DNA of 36,562 nt from Streptomyces sp. AcH 505 (lineage in GTDB: Bacteria; Actinomycetota; Actinomycetes; Streptomycetales; Streptomycetaceae). The position numbers were made by a program, and so were the translations under genes. Positions 1 through 7,409 of the stretch are shown piece after piece; within the stretch, counting starts at the first letter, position 1, and every line of letters starts with the position of its first letter. The notes beneath the pieces were generated by a model. It was not told where the DNA came from. It searched no databases and saw only the letters and a program-made list of their open reading frames with translations. The stretch is from NCBI RefSeq assembly GCF_000818175.1, contig NZ_JTIY01000002.1:1-36562 (forward strand), given 5' to 3'.

Positions 1-24
1 GGCGGGGTTCGTACGGTGCGGCGG

Positions 25-40
25 CCGGCCGCGCGGCCGG
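25..40. terminator. GC-rich palindrome just past the phosphatase stop
   Basis: A perfect 16-base palindrome, CCGGCCGCGCGGCCGG, lies immediately downstream of the minus-strand phosphatase stop codon. It can fold as a 6-bp stem with a 4-base loop. No T-tract follows, which is usual for Streptomyces hairpins. A terminator role is inferred only from position and symmetry. Confidence 0.35.
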
Positions 41-42
41 AG

Positions 43-1182
43 TCAGGTGAGGCGCGGGTGCGCCGTGACGGTGCCGGCCGGTGCCGGGGCGCGTTCGACG
101 GCCAGTACGGCCACGTCGTCGGTGAGCCGGCCGCCGGTGTGCAGGGTGATGTCGTGAACGAGGCGCCGCAGGAGGTCCTCCGGACCCGCCGCCGGGAAGG
201 TCGCGGCCCGTTCGGCGAGCGGGTAGAAGGCCCCTTGTGGTGAGCGTGCTTCGATCACGCCGTCGGTGTAGAGCAGGAGCGTGTCGCCGTCGGTGAAGGT
301 GAAGGTGTCTCTGTGCAGGCCGGCGGCGCTCAGCCGGCCGAGGCCCAGCGGGGGAGCGGGGTCGCTGGACTCCAGGAGGGTGACCCGGCCGTCGCGCAGC
401 AGCAGGGGCGGCGGATGACCGCAGTTGATCATGGCGCCCTGTCCGGCTCTGTCGGGCAGATCGAGGACGAGAGCGGTGACGAAGTGTTCGCCGGGGTCCT
501 GCTGGGTGTCGCCGGCCTCTTCGCTGTCGGCACTGACGCTTTCCTCCATGGCCCGCACCAGCTGAGGGAGGGTTTCGCAGTGCCGCGCGCCCTCGCGGAA
601 CGCTCCCAGAACGACGGCCGCCTCGCCGATGGCGGCCAGTCCCTTCCCGCGCACGTCGCCGATGACGACCCGGCTGCGGTTACCGCCGTTCCTGACGACG
701 GCGAACAGGTCGCCGCCGAGCTGGGCGTCGGTGTCGGCCGTCTGGTACCGCCAGGCCACCCGCAGCGGGCCGAGCTGTGCGGGGGGTGGTCGCAGGAGCA
801 CGCGCTGCGCGGTCTCGGCGACGATGCGCACCCGGCTCAGCTGCCGGCTGTGCGCCTCGCGCAGATAGCAGAAGAAGATCACCAGCGCCGACAGCACCAC
901 CACCGCGATGAACTGCCACACGTGGTTCGCACTGCCCACTCCGCCGTTCAGCGCCGCGATCAGGGCCTGTGCCCCGACCGCGGCCGCGCCGATGACGGCG
1001 GTGCGGCCCGGTCCGGCGAAGGAGGCGGCCAGCGCCGGGGCGATGACGAGCAGCGGACTGAGGTGGACGTCGCTCGGCGACACGATCGCGGCAGTGGTGA
1101 TCGCGATGATCAGGACGGCAGGAAGGACGAGCAGTCGTCCTGCGGTGCGGCCCGGGAGGTCGCCCATCCACCGGAGATCCAT
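43..1182 (-). CDS. Membrane-anchored SpoIIE/PP2C-type serine phosphatase
   Basis: About 379 residues. Four hydrophobic segments (about residues 17-35, 44-57, 62-80 and 88-107) are followed by a short linker and a C-terminal PP2C-like SpoIIE domain. Visible metal-binding and fold motifs are GGDLFAV, GDVRGKG, LLYTDGVIEAR and a final DDVAVLAV. Proteins of this family dephosphorylate serine on anti-sigma-factor antagonists and so feed partner-switching control of alternative sigma factors; the target here is unknown. There is no PAS, GAF or HATPase domain, so the membrane part is the only visible sensor. The reading frame continues upstream to 1362, but that stretch is low-complexity and Arg-rich. 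I chose the ATG at 1182 because it begins just before the first membrane segment. The ribosome-binding site is weak, so the start is uncertain. Confidence 0.85.
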   Translation of the reverse strand: MDLRWMGDLPGRTAGRLLVLPAVLIIAITTAAIVSPSDVHLSPLLVIAPALAASFAGPGRTAVIGAAAVGAQALIAALNGGVGSANHVWQFIAVVVLSALVIFFCYLREAHSRQLSRVRIVAETAQRVLLRPPPAQLGPLRVAWRYQTADTDAQLGGDLFAVVRNGGNRSRVVIGDVRGKGLAAIGEAAVVLGAFREGARHCETLPQLVRAMEESVSADSEEAGDTQQDPGEHFVTALVLDLPDRAGQGAMINCGHPPPLLLRDGRVTLLESSDPAPPLGLGRLSAAGLHRDTFTFTDGDTLLLYTDGVIEARSPQGAFYPLAERAATFPAAGPEDLLRRLVHDITLHTGGRLTDDVAVLAVERAPAPAGTVTAHPRLT

Positions 1183-1325
1183 TTGTCCATTCTTGTCCGC
1201 CAAAGCCGTGAAAGCGAGCCGACGGAGGGGGACCGGATCTGTGTACTGCCGGGCGGGCGAGACCTTCGGTTCCTTGTCGATGACGTACGCGCGTCGCTGG
1301 GGCCGAGGTCGAACGCCGGAACCCT

Positions 1326-1580
1326 TTGCTGCTCGTGTGCGCGGTGGCGATCTATCTCTCATGCGAGTGGTTCGTCAACGCCGTCGAATGGCTCGGTCAG
1401 CGCCTCAACGTGGGGAAGACGGCGGTCGGCACGATCCTGGCGGCTTTCGGCACCGCGCTGCCTGAGTCCGTGGTGACGCTGGTGGCCGTGACCACCGGCG
1501 GTACGGAGGAAGCCAAGAACATCGACGTCGGCGCCGCCATGGGCGGGCCGCTCGCCCTGGCGACCGTCGCCTACGGCGCC
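1326..1580 (+). pseudogene. Remnant of a CaCA-family Na+/Ca2+ antiporter (N-terminal fragment)
   Basis: About 85 codons read as the amino end of a sodium/calcium exchanger: a first membrane helix containing CAVAIYLSCEWFVNAVEWLG, then the conserved alpha-repeat segment GTILAAFGTALPESVVTLVA, then GAAMGGPLALATVAYG. After that the frame runs into unrelated Arg/Pro-rich sequence typical of a wrong frame in GC-rich DNA, and the remaining membrane helices (a complete protein is about 330 residues or more) are missing in all frames. The only in-frame start is a TTG without a ribosome-binding site. Conclusion: a decayed, truncated gene, frameshifted or deleted near 1580. Confidence 0.7.
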
Positions 1581-1670
1581 CACCGCCCTGCCGAGCAGCG
1601 TGTCCGGCCAGGCGCGCTCCGCCGACCACAACCTCTGCTCCGACCTCTCCTACGGATGGACCTCCGCCCG

Positions 1671-2171
1671 TCAGCCGTCCGGGTCGCTCCGCTCGCGGTG
1701 GCCGGTGATCCGGCGGAGTACGTTGGCCGCCGCGTCGATCTCCTCGGCCGGCACATCCGCGAAGCTCTCCTCTAGCAGCCGCTGGAAGGCGCTGTCGAAC
1801 CGCAGCAGGGTGTCCCTGCCCCGCCGCGTGGGCACCACCCGCCGCACCCGTCGGTCGCCCGTCTCCAGCACCGGTTCCACCAGCCCCTGCGCCTCCAACT
1901 CCTTGACCTGGCGGGTCACATGGGGATGGCGGACGTCCAGCCGGTCGGCGAGTTCACCGACCCGCAGCGGCTGTCCCTCCGTCACCAGGACCCGCAGCAG
2001 CGCGAGCCCCGGCCGGTCGACGGGCATGCCCGCCATGGCAACCAGCCGATCGTGGGCACGCGTTCGCGTCAGGCTGTAGGCGAGCGCACTCAACACCGAG
2101 CGCAACTCGGCGATGCTGCCGGCCCGTGATCCAGGGGTTCTCTCCACGCGTGCATCATGCCGAACCTGCAC
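1671..2171 (-). CDS. MarR-family transcriptional regulator
   Basis: Up to 166 residues. The protein has the MarR plan: an N-terminal dimerisation helix, a winged helix-turn-helix at about residues 65-125 (LRVGELADRLDVRHPHVTRQ, then the wing GDRRVRRVVPTRRG), and a C-terminal helix. Such dimers bind short palindromes and are usually released by small aromatic or oxidised ligands. It is transcribed away from the ferredoxin/P450/reductase genes, and the gap holds palindromic sequence (2239-2258), so it probably controls that unit and itself. The start is uncertain: the GTG at 2171 and an in-frame GTG at 2147 both lack a convincing ribosome-binding site. Confidence 0.85.
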   Translation of the reverse strand: MQVRHDARVERTPGSRAGSIAELRSVLSALAYSLTRTRAHDRLVAMAGMPVDRPGLALLRVLVTEGQPLRVGELADRLDVRHPHVTRQVKELEAQGLVEPVLETGDRRVRRVVPTRRGRDTLLRFDSAFQRLLEESFADVPAEEIDAAANVLRRITGHRERSDPDG

Positions 2172-2238
2172 ACGGTTTCAGCCAATCGCGGCCAGGAAAC
2201 TCACGGCCCTGTTGCACCGCACTTTCGCAGGATGTATC

Positions 2239-2258
2239 ACGTACTTAAGTTACGTAAC
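2239..2258. promoter_or_regulatory. Overlapping palindromes between MarR gene and P450 unit
   Basis: Two perfect palindromes overlap in an AT-rich island: ACTTAAGT (2243-2250) and GTTACGTAAC (2249-2258). Together they give an interrupted repeat of ACGTA half-sites. The position, midway between a MarR gene and the divergent operon, is where a MarR operator is expected. No binding evidence exists beyond symmetry and position. Confidence 0.5.
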
Positions 2259-2298
2259 CTCTTGGCGATACCCCCACGAGTCGCACATGGAGCTCCGT

Positions 2299-2493
2299 AT
2301 GCGTATCGAAATCGACGAAGACAAGTGCTGCGCCGCAGGTCAGTGCGTACTGGCGGCTGACGACCTCTTCGACCAGCGGGACGAGGACGGCGTCGTGGTC
2401 CTGCTCGACGCCGCTCCCGAGGCCGGTGCACTGGACCGGGCCCGCGAGGCGGCGGCCCTGTGTCCCGCGGCCGCCATCGAGGTCCACACCTGA
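2299..2493 (+). CDS. 3Fe-4S ferredoxin, P450 partner
   Basis: 64 residues. This is the short single-cluster ferredoxin type found beside actinobacterial P450s. Cluster ligands are C10, C16 and C55 (the last in a CP motif); the position of a fourth ligand in a CxxCxxC motif is Ala13, which favours a 3Fe-4S over a 4Fe-4S cluster. It would carry electrons singly from the reductase at 3934 to the P450 at 2560. The start ATG at 2299 is preceded by GGAG with a 5-base gap; an in-frame ATG at 2287 contains that site and is less likely. It is the first gene of the unit, 66 bases before the P450. Confidence 0.9.
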   Translation: MRIEIDEDKCCAAGQCVLAADDLFDQRDEDGVVVLLDAAPEAGALDRAREAAALCPAAAIEVHT

Positions 2494-2559
2494 TCCGGTT
2501 CGGAACGGCTGAGCGCACCACTCAACGGCACATCCCCACCTCTGTCTGGAGTACGCGTC

Positions 2560-3792
2560 ATGACCGAGACGGCCATCCCCGGCACCACCGTTCCCGACTT
2601 CCCCTTCGCCCGTGCCACCGGCTGCCCCTTCGACCCGCCGCCGCAGTACGCCGCGCTGCGCGAGGCCGAGCCCGTCACCCCCGTACGGATCTGGAACGGA
2701 CAGATCGCCTGGCTGGTCACCCGGTACGCGGACCAGCGGGCCATCCTCGCCGACCCCCGCTTCAGCGCCGACTCGACCCGGCCGGGACACCCCTCGCAGA
2801 GCGCGGGCATCAAGGTCAGGCGCGAGTCGGCCGAACTGCCCTTCATCGTCAAGGACGATCCCGAACACAACCAGGTCCGCCGCATGTTCACCGCGCACTT
2901 CTCCGTCAAGCGCGTGGCGGCGATGGTGCCCAGGCTCCAGCAGATCATCGACGGGCTGCTGGACGACATGGCGGCGGCGGGCCCGCCGGCCGACCTGGTC
3001 GAGGACTTCGCGCTGCCGATGCCCTCCCTGGTCATCAGCGAACTGCTCGGCGTGCCGTCCGGGGACCGCGGCATCTTCCAGCGCACGGCCCGCCGGCTCA
3101 TCAGGCTGCACGCCACCGCCGAAGAGGTGCTGGCGGCCAACGACGAACTCAGCGCCTACCTCGGCGATCTCATCGACACCAAGGAGAAGACCCCGGCCGA
3201 CGACCTGCTCAGTACGCTGATCAAGGAGCGGGTGCGTACCGGTGAGCTCACCAAGGACCAACTCGTCCAGAACGCCATCCTGTTGCTCATCGCCGGCCAC
3301 GAGACCACGGCGAACATGACGGCCCTCGGCACCCTGGCCCTGCTACACAACCCGGAACAGCTCGCCGCCGTACGCGACTCCGACGACCCCGCCCGGATCG
3401 CGGGCGCCGTCGAGGAGTTGCTGCGCTACCTCACCATCGTCCACACCGGCCGTCGCCGCGTCGCGATCGAGGACGTCGACGTCGCGGGCACCCTCGTACG
3501 GGCAGGTGAGGGCGTCATCCTGGTGAACGACTCGGCCAACCGCGACCCGGAGGCGTTCGCCGAGGCGGACCGCCTGGACATCGACCGGCCCGGCGTGCGG
3601 CGGCACATGGCCTTCGGCCACGGCACCCACCAGTGCCTGGGCCAGAACCTGGCGCGGATGGAGCTCCAACTCGCCTACCCGGCACTGCTGAAGCGCTTCC
3701 CGAAGCTGCACACGACGGTCCCCGACGAGGACATCAGGTTCAAGGACGACATGCTCGTCTACGGCGTCCACGGGCTGCCCGTAGCCTGGTAG
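2560..3792 (+). CDS. Cytochrome P450, CYP105-like
   Basis: 410 residues, normal for a soluble bacterial class I P450. Landmarks in order: the CYP105-type stretch KDDPEHNQVRRMF; the I-helix oxygen-activation motif AGHETT at residues 245-250; the ExxR motif within EELLRYL; and the heme-binding loop FGHGTHQCLG with axial Cys359. The C-terminal MLVYGVHGLPVAW is also typical of CYP105. These enzymes hydroxylate or demethylate varied substrates, including antibiotics, macrolides and xenobiotics. The substrate cannot be read from sequence, and no biosynthetic cluster adjoins, which fits a biotransformation or detoxification role better than a tailoring step. The ribosome-binding site CTGGAG precedes the ATG. 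Confidence 0.92.
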   Translation: MTETAIPGTTVPDFPFARATGCPFDPPPQYAALREAEPVTPVRIWNGQIAWLVTRYADQRAILADPRFSADSTRPGHPSQSAGIKVRRESAELPFIVKDDPEHNQVRRMFTAHFSVKRVAAMVPRLQQIIDGLLDDMAAAGPPADLVEDFALPMPSLVISELLGVPSGDRGIFQRTARRLIRLHATAEEVLAANDELSAYLGDLIDTKEKTPADDLLSTLIKERVRTGELTKDQLVQNAILLLIAGHETTANMTALGTLALLHNPEQLAAVRDSDDPARIAGAVEELLRYLTIVHTGRRRVAIEDVDVAGTLVRAGEGVILVNDSANRDPEAFAEADRLDIDRPGVRRHMAFGHGTHQCLGQNLARMELQLAYPALLKRFPKLHTTVPDEDIRFKDDMLVYGVHGLPVAW

Positions 3793-3830
3793 CCCGAGCA
3801 GCCCGGCCGTCGGCCCCCGGCGGAACGGCA

Positions 3831-3860
3831 CGGGGCGCCGGACCCGTCCCCGGCGCCCCG
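3831..3860. terminator. Perfect 10-bp hairpin between P450 and reductase genes
   Basis: CGGGGCGCCG (3831-3840) and CGGCGCCCCG (3851-3860) are exact inverted repeats around a 10-base loop. There is no T-run. It lies inside the apparent operon, so it may attenuate rather than end transcription, lowering reductase relative to P450, or stabilise the upstream mRNA. Confidence 0.55.
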
Positions 3861-3875
3861 GACCCGTCTCCCGCA

Positions 3876-3922
3876 CACCACAACGCCGCTTCCACCACAA
3901 CGCCGCTTCCACCACAACGCCG
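3876..3922. repeat. 17-bp tandem repeat, 2.8 copies, before the reductase gene
   Basis: The unit CACCACAACGCCGCTTC occurs at 3876-3892 and 3893-3909, identical in both, with a partial third copy (13 bases) at 3910-3922. The array ends 11 bases before the start codon of the reductase, so it sits in the leader where a ribosome-binding site would be. Copy number could vary by slippage. Confidence 0.85.
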
Positions 3923-3933
3923 GACAGGACACC

Positions 3934-5136
3934 ATGAGCCACCCGGAACACCCTGAACGAGTCGTCGTCGTGGGCGCGTCGGCCGCCGGACTCGGTACGG
4001 CCGAAGCGCTGCGCCGCGGGGGTTTCACCGGCTCCCTCACTCTCGTCGGCGACGAACTCCACCCGCCGTACGACCGGCCGCCCCTGTCCAAGCAACTCCT
4101 CGCCGGAGCCTGGGAATCCGAGCGTCTGCATCTGCGCAGCGCCGACCATCTCACCGGCCTCGGGCTCGATCTGCGCCTGGGGGTACGGGCGAACGCCCTG
4201 GACGTCGGCCGCCGCGAGGTGAGACTGAGCGACGGCACCGGCCTCGGCTACCACGCCCTGGTGATCGCGACCGGCGTACGCGCGCGCCGGCTTCCCGGCA
4301 CCGACGGGGTGTCCGGGGTCCACACACTGCGCACCATGGACGACGCGCTCGCACTGCGCACCTCGTTGCGTCCCGGCGCGCGCCTCGCCGTCGTCGGCGC
4401 CGGATTCATCGGCGCCGAGGCAGCGGCTGTGGCGAGCGACGCGGGCAGCGACGTCACGCTGATCAGCGACATCCCCCAGCCGCTCTCCGACGTTCTCGGC
4501 ACCGAACTGGGCGCGCTGCTCACCCGTACCCACATCGGCCACGGTGTGCGGGTCGAAACGGGGGTGAGCGTCAAGGCGGTCACCACGCGGGACGGGGCCG
4601 CCACCGGCGTCGAACTCTCCGACGGCAGGACCGTCGCCGCCGATGTGGTCCTGGTGGGGATCGGCACCCTGCCCAACACCGAGTGGCTGCGGGACAGTGG
4701 ACTCCCGCTCGGCAACGGTGTCGAGTGCGACACCCGCCTCAGCGCGGCGGCCGGGATCTGGGCGGCGGGCGACGTGGCCTCCTGGCCGGACCCGGTGACG
4801 GGACTGCGGCGCCGTGTCGAGCACCGTACCAACGCCGCGGAACAGGGGCTGGCCGTGGCCCGCAACATCCTGGCGGGCGAGGCGGCCACCGACTTCAGCA
4901 CCGTTCCGTACATCTGGTCCGACCAGTACGACCTCAAGATCCAGATGTACGGCATGACCCGCGGCGCCGAGCAGGTACGCATCGTGGAGGGCAGCGTCGC
5001 CGACAGGGCGCTCGTCGCGCTGTACGGCACAGCGGACGGCGTCCGGGGCGTGGTGGCGATCAACATGGCACGCGCCGCCCGTACTTACCGCCGGCTCGTC
5101 GCCGAGGGCGCGCCCTGGCCGCATGCCGTGGCCTGA
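3934..5136 (+). CDS. FAD/NAD(P)H-dependent ferredoxin reductase
   Basis: 400 residues, the usual size of putidaredoxin-reductase-type flavoproteins. The N-terminal FAD Rossmann motif VVVGASAAGLGTAEAL lies at about residues 10-25, a second dinucleotide motif VVGAGFIGAEAA for NAD(P)H at about 153-164, and the FAD-contacting AAGDVA with Asp280. The C-terminal domain carries MARAARTYRRLVAEGAPW, as in P450-linked reductases. It would pass electrons from NAD(P)H to the 3Fe-4S ferredoxin and on to the P450, so the three genes form a complete chain. The leader has no obvious Shine-Dalgarno: 17-bp tandem repeats occupy that place. Confidence 0.9.
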   Translation: MSHPEHPERVVVVGASAAGLGTAEALRRGGFTGSLTLVGDELHPPYDRPPLSKQLLAGAWESERLHLRSADHLTGLGLDLRLGVRANALDVGRREVRLSDGTGLGYHALVIATGVRARRLPGTDGVSGVHTLRTMDDALALRTSLRPGARLAVVGAGFIGAEAAAVASDAGSDVTLISDIPQPLSDVLGTELGALLTRTHIGHGVRVETGVSVKAVTTRDGAATGVELSDGRTVAADVVLVGIGTLPNTEWLRDSGLPLGNGVECDTRLSAAAGIWAAGDVASWPDPVTGLRRRVEHRTNAAEQGLAVARNILAGEAATDFSTVPYIWSDQYDLKIQMYGMTRGAEQVRIVEGSVADRALVALYGTADGVRGVVAINMARAARTYRRLVAEGAPWPHAVA

Positions 5137-5245
5137 CCCGTCACACCTCGCCGGTTCCTCGGCCGCGATCACCCTCGGTTACCATGGTCACTTCATGCCT
5201 GAGGCCGGCATCGCGCGGTTAGAAGAGAACGGGTGGCTCGGGAGA

Positions 5246-6061
5246 ATGCTGAAAGAGGTCGTCGCGACCCGCTATGTGACCCCCTTGCGGGAGGGCGGTT
5301 CGCTGCCCGGGATCGTCGAGGGGGACGATCTCGGCACGTACGTCATGAAGTTCACCGGGGCCGGGCAGGGGCGCAAGACGCTGGTCGCCGAGGTCATCTG
5401 CGGGGAGCTGGGGCGGCGGCTCGGGCTGCGGGTGCCGGATCTTGTCACGCTTCATCTGGACCCGGTCATCGGGCTCTCCGAGCCCGACCAGGAGGTCCAG
5501 GAGCTGTTGAAGGCGAGCGGCGGCCTCAACCTCGGCATGGACTTCCTGCCCGGCTCCATCGGGTTCGACCCGCTCGCCTACGAGGTCGCGGCGGCCGAGG
5601 CGGGGCGGATCGTCTGGTTCGACGCGCTGATCAACAACGTCGACCGGTCCTGGCGTAACCCCAACATGCTGGTGTGGCACGGCGATCTGTGGCTGATCGA
5701 CCACGGCGCGACGATGATCTGGCACCACAACTGGCCGACCGCCGCCGCGTCGGCCGCCAAGCCGTACAACGCCTCCGACCACGCGCTCGCGCCCTTCCGG
5801 CCCGACATCGCCTCGGCGGCGGCTGAACTCGCCCCGTTGGTCACCGAGGAGCTGCTGACCGACGTCGTCGCGCAAGTGCCGGACGAATGGCTGGTCGACG
5901 AGCCGGGGTTCGCGGCGACCGACGAGCTGCGCGCCGCCTATGTGGCACCGCTGCTCGCGCGGGCCGGGACGATCCACGAGCGGATCGTCCTCGAAGCGCC
6001 CACCGCACCGCGCCCGTCCAGGGCGCCGGGCTGGCTCACCGGTCAGGACGGTGCCAAGTGA
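5246..6061 (+). CDS. HipA-like kinase-domain protein
   Basis: 271 residues from the ATG at 5246. The sequence follows the HipA kinase fold without the N-terminal HipA domain: a phosphate-binding region at the start, the Lys of YVMKFTG, a catalytic-loop-like NNVDRSWRNPNML, and a metal-binding LIDHGATM. Kinase residues therefore look intact. The gene overlaps the following DUF3037 gene by four bases (GTGA), a pairing I recognise as recurrent in actinobacteria. No HipB-like antitoxin is present, so a toxin role is not implied; the substrate is unknown. An in-frame ATG at 5195 would add 17 residues, including a rare TTA codon at 5219. I prefer 5246 because similarity to the family begins at MLKEV, but the ribosome-binding site is poor for both. 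Confidence 0.75.
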   Translation: MLKEVVATRYVTPLREGGSLPGIVEGDDLGTYVMKFTGAGQGRKTLVAEVICGELGRRLGLRVPDLVTLHLDPVIGLSEPDQEVQELLKASGGLNLGMDFLPGSIGFDPLAYEVAAAEAGRIVWFDALINNVDRSWRNPNMLVWHGDLWLIDHGATMIWHHNWPTAAASAAKPYNASDHALAPFRPDIASAAAELAPLVTEELLTDVVAQVPDEWLVDEPGFAATDELRAAYVAPLLARAGTIHERIVLEAPTAPRPSRAPGWLTGQDGAK

Positions 6062-6441
6062 CCACGCGCGACGTCTACGAATACGCGCTGCTGCGCGTCG
6101 TGCCGCGCGTGGAGCGCGGTGAGTTCTTCAACGCCGGCGTCCTGGTGTACTGCCGCGCCACCTCCTACGTCGCGGCCAGGACCCATCTCGACGAGACCAA
6201 GCTGCGCTGCCTCGACCCGCAGGCCGACGTGGTGGGGATCAGGGCCGCGCTGCGGGCCGTCGAGGGCATCTGCGACGGGGGCGAGGCCGCGGGGCAGGCG
6301 GGCGGCGACGACCCGGGGCGGCGGTTCCGCTGGCTGATCGCGCCGCGCTCGACCGTCGTACAGCCGGGCCCGGTGCACACGGGACTCACGGCCGACCCGA
6401 AGGCCGAGGCGGACCGGCTGCTGGACCTGCTGGTCCGCTGA
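6058..6441 (+). CDS. DUF3037 family protein
   Basis: 127 residues. It begins with the family signature YEYALLRVVPRVERGEFFNA, followed by GVLVYC and a central Leu/Ala-rich helix, and ends near RLLDLLVR. No catalytic motif is visible and the function is unknown. Its GTG start overlaps the TGA of the HipA-like gene (GTGA, 6058-6061), so the two are translationally coupled and probably act together, for instance as kinase and substrate or kinase and regulator; that is inference. A hairpin follows at 6454-6490. Confidence 0.85.
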   Translation: MTTRDVYEYALLRVVPRVERGEFFNAGVLVYCRATSYVAARTHLDETKLRCLDPQADVVGIRAALRAVEGICDGGEAAGQAGGDDPGRRFRWLIAPRSTVVQPGPVHTGLTADPKAEADRLLDLLVR

Positions 6442-6453
6442 CCCGCCGGGCGG

Positions 6454-6490
6454 CACCGTCGGCGTCGCCGGTCCGCCGGGTCCGACGGTG
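6454..6490. terminator. Hairpin after DUF3037
   Basis: CACCGTCGG (6454-6462) pairs exactly with CCGACGGTG (6482-6490) across a 19-base GC-rich loop. It separates the HipA-like/DUF3037 pair from the SDR promoter at 6531, as expected of a terminator. There is no T-tract. Confidence 0.45.
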
Positions 6491-6530
6491 TGACTTCGGC
6501 TGCTCATCACCCCGCCGGTGCCGTGGGCCG

Positions 6531-6559
6531 TTGACACCGGGTGCCAGGGCTTCTAGCGT
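6531..6559 (+). promoter_or_regulatory. Vegetative-type promoter for the SDR operon
   Basis: A consensus -35 box TTGACA (6531-6536) is followed by a 17-base spacer and TAGCGT (6554-6559), which keeps the TAnnnT pattern of principal-sigma promoters in Streptomyces. The predicted start of transcription, near 6566, falls just before the palindrome at 6575-6592 and about 65 bases before the first SDR gene. Confidence 0.7.
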
Positions 6560-6574
6560 CTGTCTGCTGAACCT

Positions 6575-6592
6575 ACTAAGCGGTTGCTCAGT
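6575..6592. promoter_or_regulatory. TetR-like operator at the SDR promoter
   Basis: ACTAAGCGGTTGCTCAGT is an imperfect palindrome with six of nine symmetric pairs, the mismatches being mostly at the centre. It resembles AAGCGCTTG-type sites that TetR regulators of acyl-CoA and fatty-acid genes use in actinobacteria. It overlaps the expected transcription start, an ideal repressor position. No TetR gene lies in the window. Confidence 0.5.
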
Positions 6593-6630
6593 GTCGAGCG
6601 CCGCGGCAGCCTAGGACGAGGAGATCAGGG

Positions 6631-7392
6631 ATGTCCACCACCGAGCAGCGTGTCGCCGTCGTGACCGGGGCGGCGCGCGGCATTGGCGCGGCGACCGCGG
6701 TGCGGCTCGCGGCCGAGGGCCGCGCCGTCGCCGTACTCGACCTCGACGAGGCGGCGTGCGCCGAGACCGTCGGGAAGATCACGGCGGACGGCGGCACGGC
6801 GCTCGCCGTCGGCTGCGACGTCTCCGACAGTGCCCAGGTGGAGGCCGCCGTCGCGCGCGTCGCCGCCGAGCTCGGCGCTCCGACCATCCTCGTCAACAAC
6901 GCGGGTGTGCTCCGCGACAACCTGCTCTTCAAGATGACCGAGTCCGACTGGGACACGGTGGTGGGCGTGCACCTCAAGGGCGCCTTCCTGATGGCGAAGG
7001 CATGCCAGAAGCACATGGTGGACGCGGGCTTCGGCCGGATCGTCAGCCTGTCCTCCAGCTCCGCGCTCGGCAACAGGGGCCAGGCCAACTACGCCTCGGT
7101 CAAGGCCGGTCTGCAGGGCTTCACCAAGACCCTCGCCAAGGAACTCGGCAAGTTCGGCATCACGGCGAACGCCGTCGCACCCGGCTTCATCGTCACCGAC
7201 ATGACGGCGGCCACCGCCGAGCGCGTCGGCATGGGCTTCGAGGACTTCCAGACCGCCGCGGCCAGCCAGATCCCGGTCCAGCGCGTCGGCAGGCCCGAGG
7301 ACGTCGCCAACGCCATCGCCTTCTTCGCCTCCGACGACGCGGGCTTCGTCTCAGGACAGGTCATGTACGTCGCCGGCGGACCGCTCAACTGA
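6631..7392 (+). CDS. FabG-type 3-oxoacyl reductase (SDR)
   Basis: 253 residues, a classical short-chain dehydrogenase/reductase. Cofactor motif TGAARGIG lies near the N-terminus, NNAG in the middle, and the catalytic Ser with Tyr154 and Lys158 in NYASVKAG. It would reduce a 3-ketoacyl thioester, or oxidise the 3-hydroxyacyl form, with NAD(P)H. The C-terminal segment (GRPEDVANAIAFFAS, then a GGPLN end) is FabG-like. No ACP or ketosynthase genes are nearby, so a role in fatty acid synthesis is unlikely; the TetR-like operator suggests degradation of an acyl-CoA or alcohol. The start has the ribosome-binding site GAGGAGA. The second SDR follows after 17 bases. Confidence 0.88.
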   Translation: MSTTEQRVAVVTGAARGIGAATAVRLAAEGRAVAVLDLDEAACAETVGKITADGGTALAVGCDVSDSAQVEAAVARVAAELGAPTILVNNAGVLRDNLLFKMTESDWDTVVGVHLKGAFLMAKACQKHMVDAGFGRIVSLSSSSALGNRGQANYASVKAGLQGFTKTLAKELGKFGITANAVAPGFIVTDMTAATAERVGMGFEDFQTAAASQIPVQRVGRPEDVANAIAFFASDDAGFVSGQVMYVAGGPLN

Positions 7393-7409
7393 CGCAGGGG
7401 ATGACGGAC

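Noticed and set aside
3343..5172. 609-codon open frame on the minus strand opposite the P450 and reductase genes
   Set aside because: It is antisense to two proteins with clear catalytic motifs and its composition (Arg, Gly, Val, His-rich repeats) is that of a mirror frame in GC-rich DNA.
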